Source: Candidatus Tiamatella sp.
Lineage (GTDB): Archaea; Thermoproteota; Thermoprotei_A; Sulfolobales; Acidilobaceae
NCBI GenBank assembly: GCA_015522645.1
Contig: WALV01000024.1
Coordinates: 1 to 56,171 of the forward strand
Direction: 5' to 3'
Length of the DNA stretch: 56,171 bases
The translations under genes and the position numbers were made by a program. Below are positions 35,446 through 43,961 of this stretch, piece by piece. Within the stretch, counting starts at the first letter, position 1. Every line of letters begins with the position of its first letter. The notes beneath the pieces were generated by a model. That model was not told the DNA's origin and searched no databases. It saw only the letters and a list, made by a program, of their open reading frames with translations.

Positions 35446-36996
35446 TTGACTATAGAAGAATCTATAAGGGAAAAACCTGCTCTGAAATTAAAGAGCGAAG
35501 TCTTTGCAAAGATTTTTACAGTTGAAAACGATATCCCTGTATTTAAAGCCTACATTAATGGTAGATGGGTAGAATCGCAGAAGAAGAGGAATATATTTTC
35601 ACCAATAAATGGATACTTAATTGCAGGAATGTTTGAGCCTAGTTATGAGGAAGCTTTAGATGCTCTTAGGAATCTATATGAGAAAGGAAGGTGGGATGCG
35701 AGAAACACTCCTGGTTCGAAGAGGCTTGAAGCACTTGAAAAACTGGCAGACCTTATAGATGAGTATAAGCAGGAATTCATCGACTCGCTCGTGTTGAACT
35801 CAGGTAAACCTGTAAAGGCTGCAAAGGGAGAGGTGGAGGCGTCGATTGATAGGCTAAGAAGAGCACCTCTAGACCTTAGAAAACTCCCGGGGGACTATAT
35901 ACCTGGGGATTGGGATGAGCATACTCTTGAAAGCGAAGGTATAGTTAGAAGGGAACCATTCGGAGTAGTGTTTGCAATAATACCTTTTAACTATCCGTTG
36001 TTCGATTCAATCAACAAAATGATATATAGCTTCCTTCCAGGTAATGCCATAGCCATAAAACCACCTAGCTCCGATCCTATTCCAATAATTCTCATGGTAA
36101 AACTAGCGCTCGAAGCTGGGTTCCCCAAGGACGCTATATCACTGTTAACAATTCCGGGAAGAGTAGCAGGGGAACTGGCAGCTACTAAATATGTAAACGT
36201 AATCAGCCTGACAGGTAGCACTGAGACCGGGTTAAAGCTGATTCAAAAAGCCGGCATCAAGCAATACATTATGGAGCTAGGTGGCGGTGATCCAGCTATT
36301 GTATTGGAGGATGCAGATCTCGATTTATCAGCCTCTAAAATAGCAACCGGAATAGCTAGCTACACGGGGCAAAGATGCGATTCCATTAAACTCGTGTTAG
36401 TAGAAGAACCAGTGTATGACGAATTAAAGCGGAAGCTAGTAGGTAAACTTACTGAATTTAAGATAGGAGATCCTAGAGATCCTAAAGTAGATCTAGGTCC
36501 AGTAATTGATAAAGCAACGGTTGATGAATGGGAGGAAGCCGTCAAAGAGGCACTAGAAAACGGTGGTAAACTATTAGCCGGGGGAAGGAGACTCGGTGAG
36601 AGATACATTGAACCTGCTCTTATAGAGATACAAGACCATGGAAAACTAGAGAACCTAAAGCTTTACAAGGATGAGGTGTTTGCAAGTGTAGCTATAATTA
36701 CACCTGTCAAAGATATCAGTGAAGCAATAATCCTAGCTAATAAGAGGAGATACGGCTTAGACGCAGCGATATTTGGGAAAGACCTTAATAAAATCAGGAA
36801 ACTTATGAGACTCCTTGAAGTTGGAGCCATATACATTAATGAATATCCCAGACACGGAGTTGGATATTACCCCTTCGGAGGGAGGAAGGAATCGGGTATG
36901 GGAAGAGAAGGAATCGGGTATAGCGTGGAACAGGTTACTGCACTAAAAACCGTAGTTTACAATTACAAAGGATACGGGATATGGGAATACATGTAA
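35446..36996 (+). CDS. gapN: Non-phosphorylating glyceraldehyde-3-phosphate dehydrogenase (GAPN)
   Basis: Aldehyde dehydrogenase superfamily. The sequence closely follows the archaeal GAPN type known from Thermoproteus: YINGRW, NSGKPVKAAKGEVEASIDRL, RREPFGVVFAIIPFNYPLFD, SLTGSTETG, MELGGGDPAIVLEDADLDL, catalytic Cys311 in YTGQRCDSIKLVL, and the typical end YPFGGRKESGMGREGIGY. It oxidises glyceraldehyde-3-phosphate directly to 3-phosphoglycerate with NAD(P) and no ATP yield, in the modified Embden-Meyerhof pathway. Of the clustered starts GTG 35437, ATG 35440 and TTG 35446, the last follows AAGGTGAT. Confidence 0.93.
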   Translation: MTIEESIREKPALKLKSEVFAKIFTVENDIPVFKAYINGRWVESQKKRNIFSPINGYLIAGMFEPSYEEALDALRNLYEKGRWDARNTPGSKRLEALEKLADLIDEYKQEFIDSLVLNSGKPVKAAKGEVEASIDRLRRAPLDLRKLPGDYIPGDWDEHTLESEGIVRREPFGVVFAIIPFNYPLFDSINKMIYSFLPGNAIAIKPPSSDPIPIILMVKLALEAGFPKDAISLLTIPGRVAGELAATKYVNVISLTGSTETGLKLIQKAGIKQYIMELGGGDPAIVLEDADLDLSASKIATGIASYTGQRCDSIKLVLVEEPVYDELKRKLVGKLTEFKIGDPRDPKVDLGPVIDKATVDEWEEAVKEALENGGKLLAGGRRLGERYIEPALIEIQDHGKLENLKLYKDEVFASVAIITPVKDISEAIILANKRRYGLDAAIFGKDLNKIRKLMRLLEVGAIYINEYPRHGVGYYPFGGRKESGMGREGIGYSVEQVTALKTVVYNYKGYGIWEYM

Positions 36997-37044
36997 TCTT
37001 ATTTTTCCCCATTTGCACAATCATTATAACTGCAGGTGGTTTTT

Positions 37045-37683
37045 TTGAGTACGCTTGAAGATGTCCGTGAGTGGCTGGAGAAAGGGACTGATGAAGCTAA
37101 GGATATCTCTGAGATCTCATGGGACGTGGATGAAATCAACGACACGAAAATTAAGGGCCTAGTCGCTGTGAATCCCAAGCTTCCAGTGAAACTGTATATA
37201 ACTGATAATGAGGAATTTAGCACTATAAGAATAATAGTACCAACAGGGATTTTGACGGCGGATCTGCCTCCTGAAGATAAGCTCAAAACATATAGAGCAC
37301 TACTAGTATTAAACAAGACACCTCTGGCTAAAATATACCTTGAAGGCATTAATGGAGAGGTATTCGTTGTATCTGACTTGAGTACCAAAACCCTAGGAGA
37401 AGACGAGTTCCATGACTCTATAAGTTTTACAATAAGCACAGTTATATCACTCTATAATAGATTTGGAGTTCCAAAGGATATTAGAACGGAAATGCTTGAG
37501 AACCTGGTATGGCTTATCCAGAGGAGACTGCAGAAAGGATGGACTAGAGAGAAGCTTGAAGAATTCCTGGTGAACAAGGTAGGTATGGGTAAACCAGAGG
37601 CTGAGCATCTTCTTGAAACGATATTTCCAACAAAGAAGAAAGAAGAGAAGAAAACCGGTGTTTCCGAGCAGATGTACATGTAG
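37045..37683 (+). CDS. Conserved hypothetical protein, chaperone-like fold possible
   Basis: Unrecognised 212-residue soluble protein. TTG 37045 has CAGGTGG 6 bases upstream, better than GTG 37036. The middle (LPVKLYITDNEEFSTIRIIV, then PPEDKLKTYRALLVLNKTPL and ISFTISTVISLYNRFG) has the strand-helix layout of the YbjN/type III chaperone-like fold, a suggestion only. The C-terminal 80 residues form a basic helical segment (LVWLIQRRLQKGWTREKLEE) and a charged tail. It follows GAPN by 48 bases and may be co-transcribed. Confidence 0.7.
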   Translation: MSTLEDVREWLEKGTDEAKDISEISWDVDEINDTKIKGLVAVNPKLPVKLYITDNEEFSTIRIIVPTGILTADLPPEDKLKTYRALLVLNKTPLAKIYLEGINGEVFVVSDLSTKTLGEDEFHDSISFTISTVISLYNRFGVPKDIRTEMLENLVWLIQRRLQKGWTREKLEEFLVNKVGMGKPEAEHLLETIFPTKKKEEKKTGVSEQMYM

Positions 37684-37740
37684 TCTCATATGTAGCGATC
37701 ATTCCCTTAATTTATTTTTAAGCGAGTATCACCCGTATTT

Positions 37741-39360
37741 ATGGTGTATAGCCCATTGGATAAACGGAAGATAGGGTTCCCGGAAGCATTTGCTATTGGA
37801 GTCGGTGGAATGATAGGCGGTGGAATATTCGCCGTCTTGGGATTGAGCGTATCTATTAGTAAATATGGAGCGCCGATTGCTTTTCTGGTTGCTGGAATTG
37901 TAGCAATTGCTACAGGCTATAGTTATGCTAAATTATCAGTCCGATACCCGAGTAGGGGAGGGACTATAGAGTTTATAGTGAAAGGATTCGGACCTGGCGT
38001 GGTTTCCGGCGGTCTCAATATTCTATTATATCTCAGCTATACAGTCATGATAGCATTGTATAGCTTCGCCTTTGGGCACTATGCGGCTGCAGCTTTCAAT
38101 GCCGAATACCCTTGGCCTCAGATAATCGGTGCGACGGTCATATTAGGTTTTACCTTAGTAAACTCTCTAGGTGCGTATGTAAGCGGTAAAGTCGAGGATA
38201 TACTGGTATACATAAAGCTCAGTATTCTTCTAATAGTTGCAGGAGCAGGTTTTTTATATGTGAACTATTCAAGGCTTTCTCCGTCGAACTGGCCTTCCAC
38301 TATAAGTATTATTGCTGGAGGCATGATTATATTCCTCGCTTATGAAGGCTTTGAACTCATTGCTAATGCCTCGCAGGACGTTTATGATCATAGAATAATC
38401 CCCAGAGCACTATATTCATCGATTATTGCCACCACTATTGTTTACATAGGGATTGCTGTTGTTTCTATCGGTGTGCTTCCTTTAAGCGAGGTTATAAAGG
38501 CTAAGGATTATGCTCTTGCTATAGTAGCAAAACCTGCTTTGGGTTCCATTGGATTTTGGCTGGTTATAATTGGCGCATTACTATCAACTGCTAGTGCTAT
38601 AAACGCTACCTTATATGGTACTGCAGGTATTACATATCTAATCTCCAAAATAGGGTATATTCCATCAAAGCTAGGGAAAGCTATATGGAAGAATGCCACT
38701 GAAGGATTATTTTTCATTGCATTGGTATCCATGGTATTCGTTATATATGCTCCTCTTCAAACAATATCTGTTATTGGGAGTTTAGGGTTTCTGACAATAT
38801 TTGCTAGTGTAAACATAGCTGCATACTTTCGCAGAACGGAGATAAAAGCGAATGCATACATTGTTCTAACAGCTATATTACTATCTCTCTTCTCGCTTGG
38901 TGTTCTATTATACGATCAAGCACATAGCAGTCCAAGTTCAGTAGTATTATTCCTAGGTGTCTTATGTGGAAGCTTCATATACGAATACGTGTACAGGAAT
39001 ATCACAGGACGTGAAATCCGTGAATATATTGATGAGAAACTTGAGGAGAGAATGAAACTGGTTGATGAATGGAGAAATTGGCTGCCTAGTTTTGTTGTTG
39101 AGTTGAAGAAGATTGTCGGTGAAGCCAGGGTTTACTTGATCGGTAGTGTTGCCAGAGGGGAAAAAGCAGTATCCCATGACGTAGATATTCTAGTTGTGGT
39201 GAGAAGTAAACCTAGTGTAAAGGAACAGAGAAGTATAGTTGATAAGGCGGTTAAGAATGCCGGTCTCTCTTCATCTCATCCAGTTCACGTTCACTTCGTT
39301 ACAAGGGAAGAGGAGGAGGAATATAAGTCTAGGAGCAGGAAATACCATCGCCTAGATTAA
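37741..39360 (+). CDS. APC-family amino acid permease fused to a nucleotidyltransferase domain
   Basis: Two-part protein of 539 residues. Residues 1 to about 425 are an amino acid/polyamine/organocation permease: the first helix has IGVGGMIGGGIFAVLGLSV, the hallmark substrate-binding glycines, and about twelve hydrophobic segments follow. After a charged linker (ITGREIREYIDEKLEERMKL) a soluble domain of about 90 residues carries GSVARG at 468-473 and DVD at 480-482, the GSx10DxD motif of DNA polymerase beta-like minimal nucleotidyltransferases, followed by HPVHVHFV. The frame is continuous; no frameshift or second start is needed. Convergent with the nuclease gene, overlapping by 9 bases. Confidence 0.88.
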   Translation: MVYSPLDKRKIGFPEAFAIGVGGMIGGGIFAVLGLSVSISKYGAPIAFLVAGIVAIATGYSYAKLSVRYPSRGGTIEFIVKGFGPGVVSGGLNILLYLSYTVMIALYSFAFGHYAAAAFNAEYPWPQIIGATVILGFTLVNSLGAYVSGKVEDILVYIKLSILLIVAGAGFLYVNYSRLSPSNWPSTISIIAGGMIIFLAYEGFELIANASQDVYDHRIIPRALYSSIIATTIVYIGIAVVSIGVLPLSEVIKAKDYALAIVAKPALGSIGFWLVIIGALLSTASAINATLYGTAGITYLISKIGYIPSKLGKAIWKNATEGLFFIALVSMVFVIYAPLQTISVIGSLGFLTIFASVNIAAYFRRTEIKANAYIVLTAILLSLFSLGVLLYDQAHSSPSSVVLFLGVLCGSFIYEYVYRNITGREIREYIDEKLEERMKLVDEWRNWLPSFVVELKKIVGEARVYLIGSVARGEKAVSHDVDILVVVRSKPSVKEQRSIVDKAVKNAGLSSSHPVHVHFVTREEEEEYKSRSRKYHRLD

Positions 39361-39870
39361 ATCATACTTGATCCATTTGACTTTACATTGTTCAATAAGT
39401 TTCTTGACTTCTTTTTCCCTTGATGACAGCTTGTTATTTCTTCCCGCCTTAACCTCTACAAACAAAATCTCCTGTGGCTTATCCTCGTATAGTCCTTTGA
39501 AAACTATGTAGTCGATAGGGCTGCCTATGAACCTTGCGTCCTTGGGGTTTATACCTAGTTTTAATGCGAAATCGAGTGGTGCAAGCTGTTCAGCAACTTT
39601 TCCTAGAACGACTGAGCTGCTTCTTTCCACGGCATCCTTCCTTATCTTGTCCTCCTCCATTCTCTTCCAAGACTCTAATGCCGACTTATACTTCTCTTCT
39701 AAAACCACTGCAAGCTTGGAGGCCTCTTTTTGCAGTTCTTTTGCCTTCCAATCCTCTAGTAGCTTTCTATACTTATCCTCTAGAGAGAGTTCTTTCTTTC
39801 GGATCCACATGTTCATGGTTAGTCTCTCATAGACAAGCATTAGAAATAATAGAATTGTAACCACGATCAA
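39352..39870 (-). CDS. Membrane-anchored endonuclease related to Holliday junction resolvases
   Basis: 172 residues: one N-terminal hydrophobic segment (about 2-15), a charged coiled-coil region (about 25-90), then a PD-(D/E)xK nuclease domain. The conserved string RSSSVVLGKVAEQLAPL is followed by DARFIGSPIDYIVFKGL (metal-binding Asp), and EILFVEVKAG with the ExK pair. This is the pattern of the archaeal predicted secreted endonucleases distantly related to Hjc. The TTG start at 39870 has no close ribosome-binding site, so the N-terminus is uncertain. Confidence 0.8.
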   Translation of the reverse strand: MIVVTILLFLMLVYERLTMNMWIRKKELSLEDKYRKLLEDWKAKELQKEASKLAVVLEEKYKSALESWKRMEEDKIRKDAVERSSSVVLGKVAEQLAPLDFALKLGINPKDARFIGSPIDYIVFKGLYEDKPQEILFVEVKAGRNNKLSSREKEVKKLIEQCKVKWIKYDLI

Positions 39871-40050
39871 TAGATCATTAAGAGTTATAGCATATCCCCT
39901 CCCTCAACTACTTTTAAACGCCTGACTTTTATAGGGTCAGATAAATATAGGGCCTAGTTTTCCCACTCAAAAATATTACCTTGAGAATCCAATAATGGTA
40001 TTCAGTAGCATCCTATATATTCAGCTAAGCCTGTATTTGAGGTGTCAGTG

Positions 40051-41058
40051 TTGGGGAATGTATTTACTATAATCTCCATGAGCCCTTTACCCGAATCATT
40101 TATGGAGGGACTATTCGCGCCGGTTAAAGACAAGATCCCTGGAGACGTGAAAATAATAGCAGTATTTGGTAAATCAAAAGACGAAATCAAGGCTATATTA
40201 AAAGATGCAGATATAATTATAGGAGACTATAGCTTCCAGATGAAAATAGACGCTGAACTGTGTGAAGCGATGGAGAAAGTAAAGCTAATTCAGCAACCAA
40301 GCACTGGCTTCGACCACATAGACATTGATGCTTGCCGGAAGAAAGGGATTCCTGTAGCCAATGCCGGCAGGTCGAATAGTGTCAGTGTTGCAGAGTATAC
40401 CATCATGTCAGCTTTAGCATTATTAAAGAGACTCGTCTATGCCCACGAGTATACTAAAAGCGGGGAATGGCCACAGTGGAAGCTCATGGATATGGGTACA
40501 TTTGATCTATACGGTAAAACATGGGGTATTATTGGTATAGGCAGAATTGGAAGAGAAGTTGCCAAGAGAGCAAGGGCCTTCGATGCTGAAGTAATCTACT
40601 ATGACGTCAGGAAGCTCCCACCGGAAGAGGAGGAGAAATTAGGTGTAAAGTATTCTAGACTCTCAAAGCTTCTAAGGAACAGTGATATAATAAGCATTCA
40701 CATACCTTTAACGCCTGAAACAGAGAAATTCCTCGGTGAACAGGAACTCAGAAGCATGAAGCCAGGGGCCGTTCTTGTAAATCCATCCAGAGGAAAACTA
40801 ATCGATGAAGAAGCCCTTGCAAAAGCCATAAGAGAGGGATGGATAGGCGGTGCAGCTGTTGATGTTTACAGTAGAGAACCTCCTAGTCCAGACTACCCAT
40901 TGCTAAGACTAGCTAGAGAAGGAGACTATAATATCATATTGACTCCTCACATAGCTGGCGCTAATTCTGACGCCAGGAGTAGGATCATAATGCATAGTGT
41001 AGAGAATATTGTTAGGGTGCTTGCCGGCGGAGAGCCTATAGCTGTTGTAAACATGTGA
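40051..41058 (+). CDS. D-2-hydroxyacid dehydrogenase
   Basis: NAD(P)-dependent dehydrogenase of the D-isomer-specific 2-hydroxyacid family. The nucleotide fold is GIIGIGRIGREVAKRARAFD (GxGxxG), with Arg in NPSRGKLIDEEAL, Glu in VYSREPPSPDYPL, and His in LTPHIAGANSDARS, the catalytic triad. The substrate (glycerate, phosphoglycerate or another) cannot be told. GAGGTG at 40039-40044 is best spaced for TTG 40051; GTG 40042 overlaps it. The ThDP enzyme gene follows after 16 bases, so the two form an operon. Confidence 0.88.
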   Translation: MGNVFTIISMSPLPESFMEGLFAPVKDKIPGDVKIIAVFGKSKDEIKAILKDADIIIGDYSFQMKIDAELCEAMEKVKLIQQPSTGFDHIDIDACRKKGIPVANAGRSNSVSVAEYTIMSALALLKRLVYAHEYTKSGEWPQWKLMDMGTFDLYGKTWGIIGIGRIGREVAKRARAFDAEVIYYDVRKLPPEEEEKLGVKYSRLSKLLRNSDIISIHIPLTPETEKFLGEQELRSMKPGAVLVNPSRGKLIDEEALAKAIREGWIGGAAVDVYSREPPSPDYPLLRLAREGDYNIILTPHIAGANSDARSRIIMHSVENIVRVLAGGEPIAVVNM

Positions 41059-41074
41059 ATTTAGGTGTCTCAAC

Positions 41075-42760
41075 TTGAAAATAAGTATAGGTGACCTGCT
41101 AGCTAGAACATTAATCGAACTCGGTGTTGAGCATGTCTACGGTATAATAGGGACAAGTGTAGTGGATTTCTATGACAAGCTATACAATTATAAGGATAAA
41201 CTCCAGATTCACACCACGAGGCACGAACAAGCAGCTGTATCCGCGGCTGATGCGGTTTATAGAGTCTCTAAGAAGCCGGCTGCAGCGATAGTGCATGCCG
41301 GGCCTGGATTCCTTAATTCCATGGTAGGATTAGGTATAGCATCCAAAGATAGGGTTCCCCTCATACTCATAAGTGGTGGGGTAAGGAGAAGGCTTAGAGG
41401 AACAGATTCTTGGCTGGAAGTAGACCAGGCCTCTATCGCCGATGGTATTAGTAGATCCTATCAAGCGATAGTCGATCCCAAGGACGCGGCAGAGCAAATA
41501 ATGAACGCTGTGAAATCAATGTATATGCCTCCTATGGGACCGGTTATCATAGAAGTAGCTGAAGACCTATGGAAGGTGGATACTGAGGTAACTCAGGACT
41601 TTTTCGGTGAGATCAGAAGCATAGGCTATAGTAGAGGAGAGGCTGAGGACTCTGATGTTAGAGACGTTGTTGACCTCCTGGGTGAGGCGGAGAAACCGCT
41701 AATCCTTGTTAGTGGAGAGGCAGTCTATCCGCCGGGCTTCAAGCAGGAGAAGCTTTCATTGATAGCGGAAAGATTCGGTGCATACATTATTACCAGTGGA
41801 AACGGGAGAGGGGCCTGTGATGAGTCGAAAAACGAGTATTGCTTAGGCAGGGTGGGATTCGGAGGCGGGAGCCTCCCAGCTGATAAGGCGTTAGAGGAAA
41901 CAGATGCTCTACTAGTATTAGGCAACGAGTTTGATGATATATCTACATACGGGTATACACTTTTACCTAGAGGAGATATACTTGTAGCTAGTAGAGATCC
42001 CTGGGTGAAGAAACGTCCTAGATACTATGATGTTATAGAAACGGACCCCTATGCACTATTAAGTAAGCTAGCAGATGCTTCGGAAGGCGTTAAAAAGAAT
42101 AGAAGCAAGTGGAAAGGTGAAATTGAAGGCTATAGGAAGGAATGGATAAGTATTCTTAAAACATCCATAGAGAAGGAAACAGAGTTGGTTAACCCTAACT
42201 TATTCTTCCACCTTGCAGATCAAGTTGTAGGTAGGAACAGGATAATTACAGCAGGCCAGGGAACCCATATTGTTTATACCTACAACCATATGACTGTGAC
42301 TAAACCTGGAACGTACCTTGCAGCGACAAACCTGGGAGCGATGGGTTACGCCCTACCAGCGGCACTAGGAGCATGCAACGCTGATCCATCATCTGAAGTC
42401 ATCGCTGTTACTGGTGATGGTGAAATCATGATGGTCATACAAGAGCTGGAAACTATTGTTAGAACAGGTTGTAAGGCCAAAATAATAGTGGTGAACGATA
42501 ACAGTTACAGGGTCCTATATCTGAGGCAGATACTTCAGAAGCAAGGTAGGATAATTGAGACTCTCCTAGGAAACCCTGACTTCAAAATGCTGGCCGAGTC
42601 TTTCGGTTTAACAGCGTACTCGGCAGGAAATAACGATGAGGCAAGGGAAGCGTTGAGGCTTCTGGAAAGTGATGGGCCTGCTTTGATTGAGATCAAGGTT
42701 GATAAAAACGAGATCCCTCCTCTTAACCTTGATTATACATTGAAAATGAATGCCGTGTAA
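41075..42760 (+). CDS. Thiamine diphosphate-dependent 2-oxoacid lyase/decarboxylase
   Basis: 561-residue member of the acetolactate synthase/oxalyl-CoA decarboxylase/benzoylformate decarboxylase superfamily. The catalytic Glu is in TTRHEQAAVSAADAVYR, and the ThDP motif is GDGEIMMVIQELETIVRTG to VVNDNSY (GDG-x25-NDN). The middle domain (AEKPLILVSGEAVY) is present but I cannot identify a classic FAD-binding signature, so acetolactate synthase is not favoured. The dehydrogenase next door suggests a 2-hydroxyacid is first oxidised to a 2-oxoacid, then decarboxylated or ligated. TTG start with AGGTG upstream. Confidence 0.85.
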   Translation: MKISIGDLLARTLIELGVEHVYGIIGTSVVDFYDKLYNYKDKLQIHTTRHEQAAVSAADAVYRVSKKPAAAIVHAGPGFLNSMVGLGIASKDRVPLILISGGVRRRLRGTDSWLEVDQASIADGISRSYQAIVDPKDAAEQIMNAVKSMYMPPMGPVIIEVAEDLWKVDTEVTQDFFGEIRSIGYSRGEAEDSDVRDVVDLLGEAEKPLILVSGEAVYPPGFKQEKLSLIAERFGAYIITSGNGRGACDESKNEYCLGRVGFGGGSLPADKALEETDALLVLGNEFDDISTYGYTLLPRGDILVASRDPWVKKRPRYYDVIETDPYALLSKLADASEGVKKNRSKWKGEIEGYRKEWISILKTSIEKETELVNPNLFFHLADQVVGRNRIITAGQGTHIVYTYNHMTVTKPGTYLAATNLGAMGYALPAALGACNADPSSEVIAVTGDGEIMMVIQELETIVRTGCKAKIIVVNDNSYRVLYLRQILQKQGRIIETLLGNPDFKMLAESFGLTAYSAGNNDEAREALRLLESDGPALIEIKVDKNEIPPLNLDYTLKMNAV

Positions 42761-42764
42761 GAAT

Positions 42765-43826
42765 TCATTTTCTTTTCCCACCATTTACAAGATCGTGTTT
42801 CCATAGTGTCAGAGGAGATAAACCGTTTTCCTTCAATGGACATATCTTGCCTTCCTTAACCCTGGATAACGCTATTGGAAACCTATCAGCATCAAGCATG
42901 ACTGTTAAAAAGAAAACAGCCAAACCTGCATCAGAGCCGAATCTTCTCATGAACTCCTCTTCAACACTATCCGCTTTAGCTGGAATACCGTAGGCGTAGG
43001 ATGCCAATCTTATTGTCCACCTGTCTAGCGGGGGGAATCTAAATCTACCATATGCCAGAAGAGTTGAAAGCCTAGCTGAATAATGCCCAAACCCCTTTAC
43101 CTGCCTTAAACTATAATAGAATTTATCTGGACTAGATGTATCAACTAAACCAGAGGCAAAACTATACGCCAACACCAAAAGAGTATTAGCCCTATACCCC
43201 AACCCTGTTATCTCCCTCAGCTCCTTGATTTGTTTCTCTATATCCCTTTTCACCAGAGGAAGCTTGTCCATCATTTCATATCTCTTTATACAAGTGTCTG
43301 GTCCATAGAAGAATCCCCTATACCCCGTAAGTTTACAAAGCATACGTGCAGGATCATATAGTACATAAATATCCCTTCCCAAGAGCCTTTGTATGTCACT
43401 ATAGTTCGCTATTAACCTAGCCAAAGATCTCCACGATGGGATGAAGCTATTATTTTGCTGTGCTAATGCTACTATAGCAGCGTTCCAATGGGGCAAACGC
43501 CTTATTCTGAGACCATTGTATTTTTCTGCGCACCCAAGAAGGGGATCACCCCTTGTTGCCTCGATGAAGCGTTGAATGTTGTCAAAGTAGCCTAGTGAAA
43601 TCTTTATTCTACGGATCATGCTGTCGCTGCATACGAATCTTCTAATTATGGCATTCCCCCTATTCGATATTTTAACAACGGTTATGTCTTCATGCATAGA
43701 ATCAGTTCTCTCAGCTAAAAATGCTGTAGTCCCAGTGTAGTAGAAGTTAAAATTATAAGTCGAAAGTACCTGTGCTGGGCTATAATTCGCTGATGCCTTT
43801 ATTGATCCGCATGTTGTTAGTAGCAA
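42765..43826 (-). CDS. HhH-GPD superfamily DNA glycosylase-like protein
   Basis: 353 residues. The C-terminal half has the helix-hairpin-helix of base-excision glycosylases, YSLRQVKGFGHYSARLSTLL, followed by the Gly/Pro-rich segment and the catalytic Asp in RFRFPPLDRWTIRLASYAYG. The N-terminal half (FNFYYTGTTAFL, then LPHWNAAIVALAQQNNSF, where AlkA/OGG types have LVxAILSQQ) fits the AlkA/OGG1 layout. No Fe-S cysteines are seen at the end, so it is not the Nth type; the Lys of OGG1 is not evident. TTG 43826 has GTGATG about 5 bases upstream. Lesion specificity is unknown. Confidence 0.7.
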   Translation of the reverse strand: MLLTTCGSIKASANYSPAQVLSTYNFNFYYTGTTAFLAERTDSMHEDITVVKISNRGNAIIRRFVCSDSMIRRIKISLGYFDNIQRFIEATRGDPLLGCAEKYNGLRIRRLPHWNAAIVALAQQNNSFIPSWRSLARLIANYSDIQRLLGRDIYVLYDPARMLCKLTGYRGFFYGPDTCIKRYEMMDKLPLVKRDIEKQIKELREITGLGYRANTLLVLAYSFASGLVDTSSPDKFYYSLRQVKGFGHYSARLSTLLAYGRFRFPPLDRWTIRLASYAYGIPAKADSVEEEFMRRFGSDAGLAVFFLTVMLDADRFPIALSRVKEGKICPLKENGLSPLTLWKHDLVNGGKRK

Positions 43827-43907
43827 AGATTCATCACGAGTTTGAAGTAATTCTATACCATGATATTATAATCTAATCTTACTGTAAAAGCGGGAGTAAT
43901 ACTTTAA

Positions 43908-43934
43908 TAACTATATCGGCTATCGATATAGTTA
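43908..43934. promoter_or_regulatory. Palindromic operator of the MMPL-PadR operon
   Basis: Perfect inverted repeat with 11-base arms, TAACTATATCG and CGATATAGTTA, around a 5-base spacer (GCTAT). A TATA-like TTTAATAA (43903-43910) overlaps its left end, and AGGTGA and TTG 43962 follow, so the palindrome lies between TATA box and likely transcription start. The operon encodes a PadR regulator, the obvious candidate to bind here. Confidence 0.65.
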
Positions 43935-43961
43935 GGATAGAGATATAAAAGGTGAACGTCC

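Noticed and set aside
41075-42760. Naming the ThDP enzyme acetolactate synthase (ilvB)
   Set aside because: No ilvN or other branched-chain gene is adjacent, and the FAD region is not recognisable; the linked dehydrogenase suggests another role.
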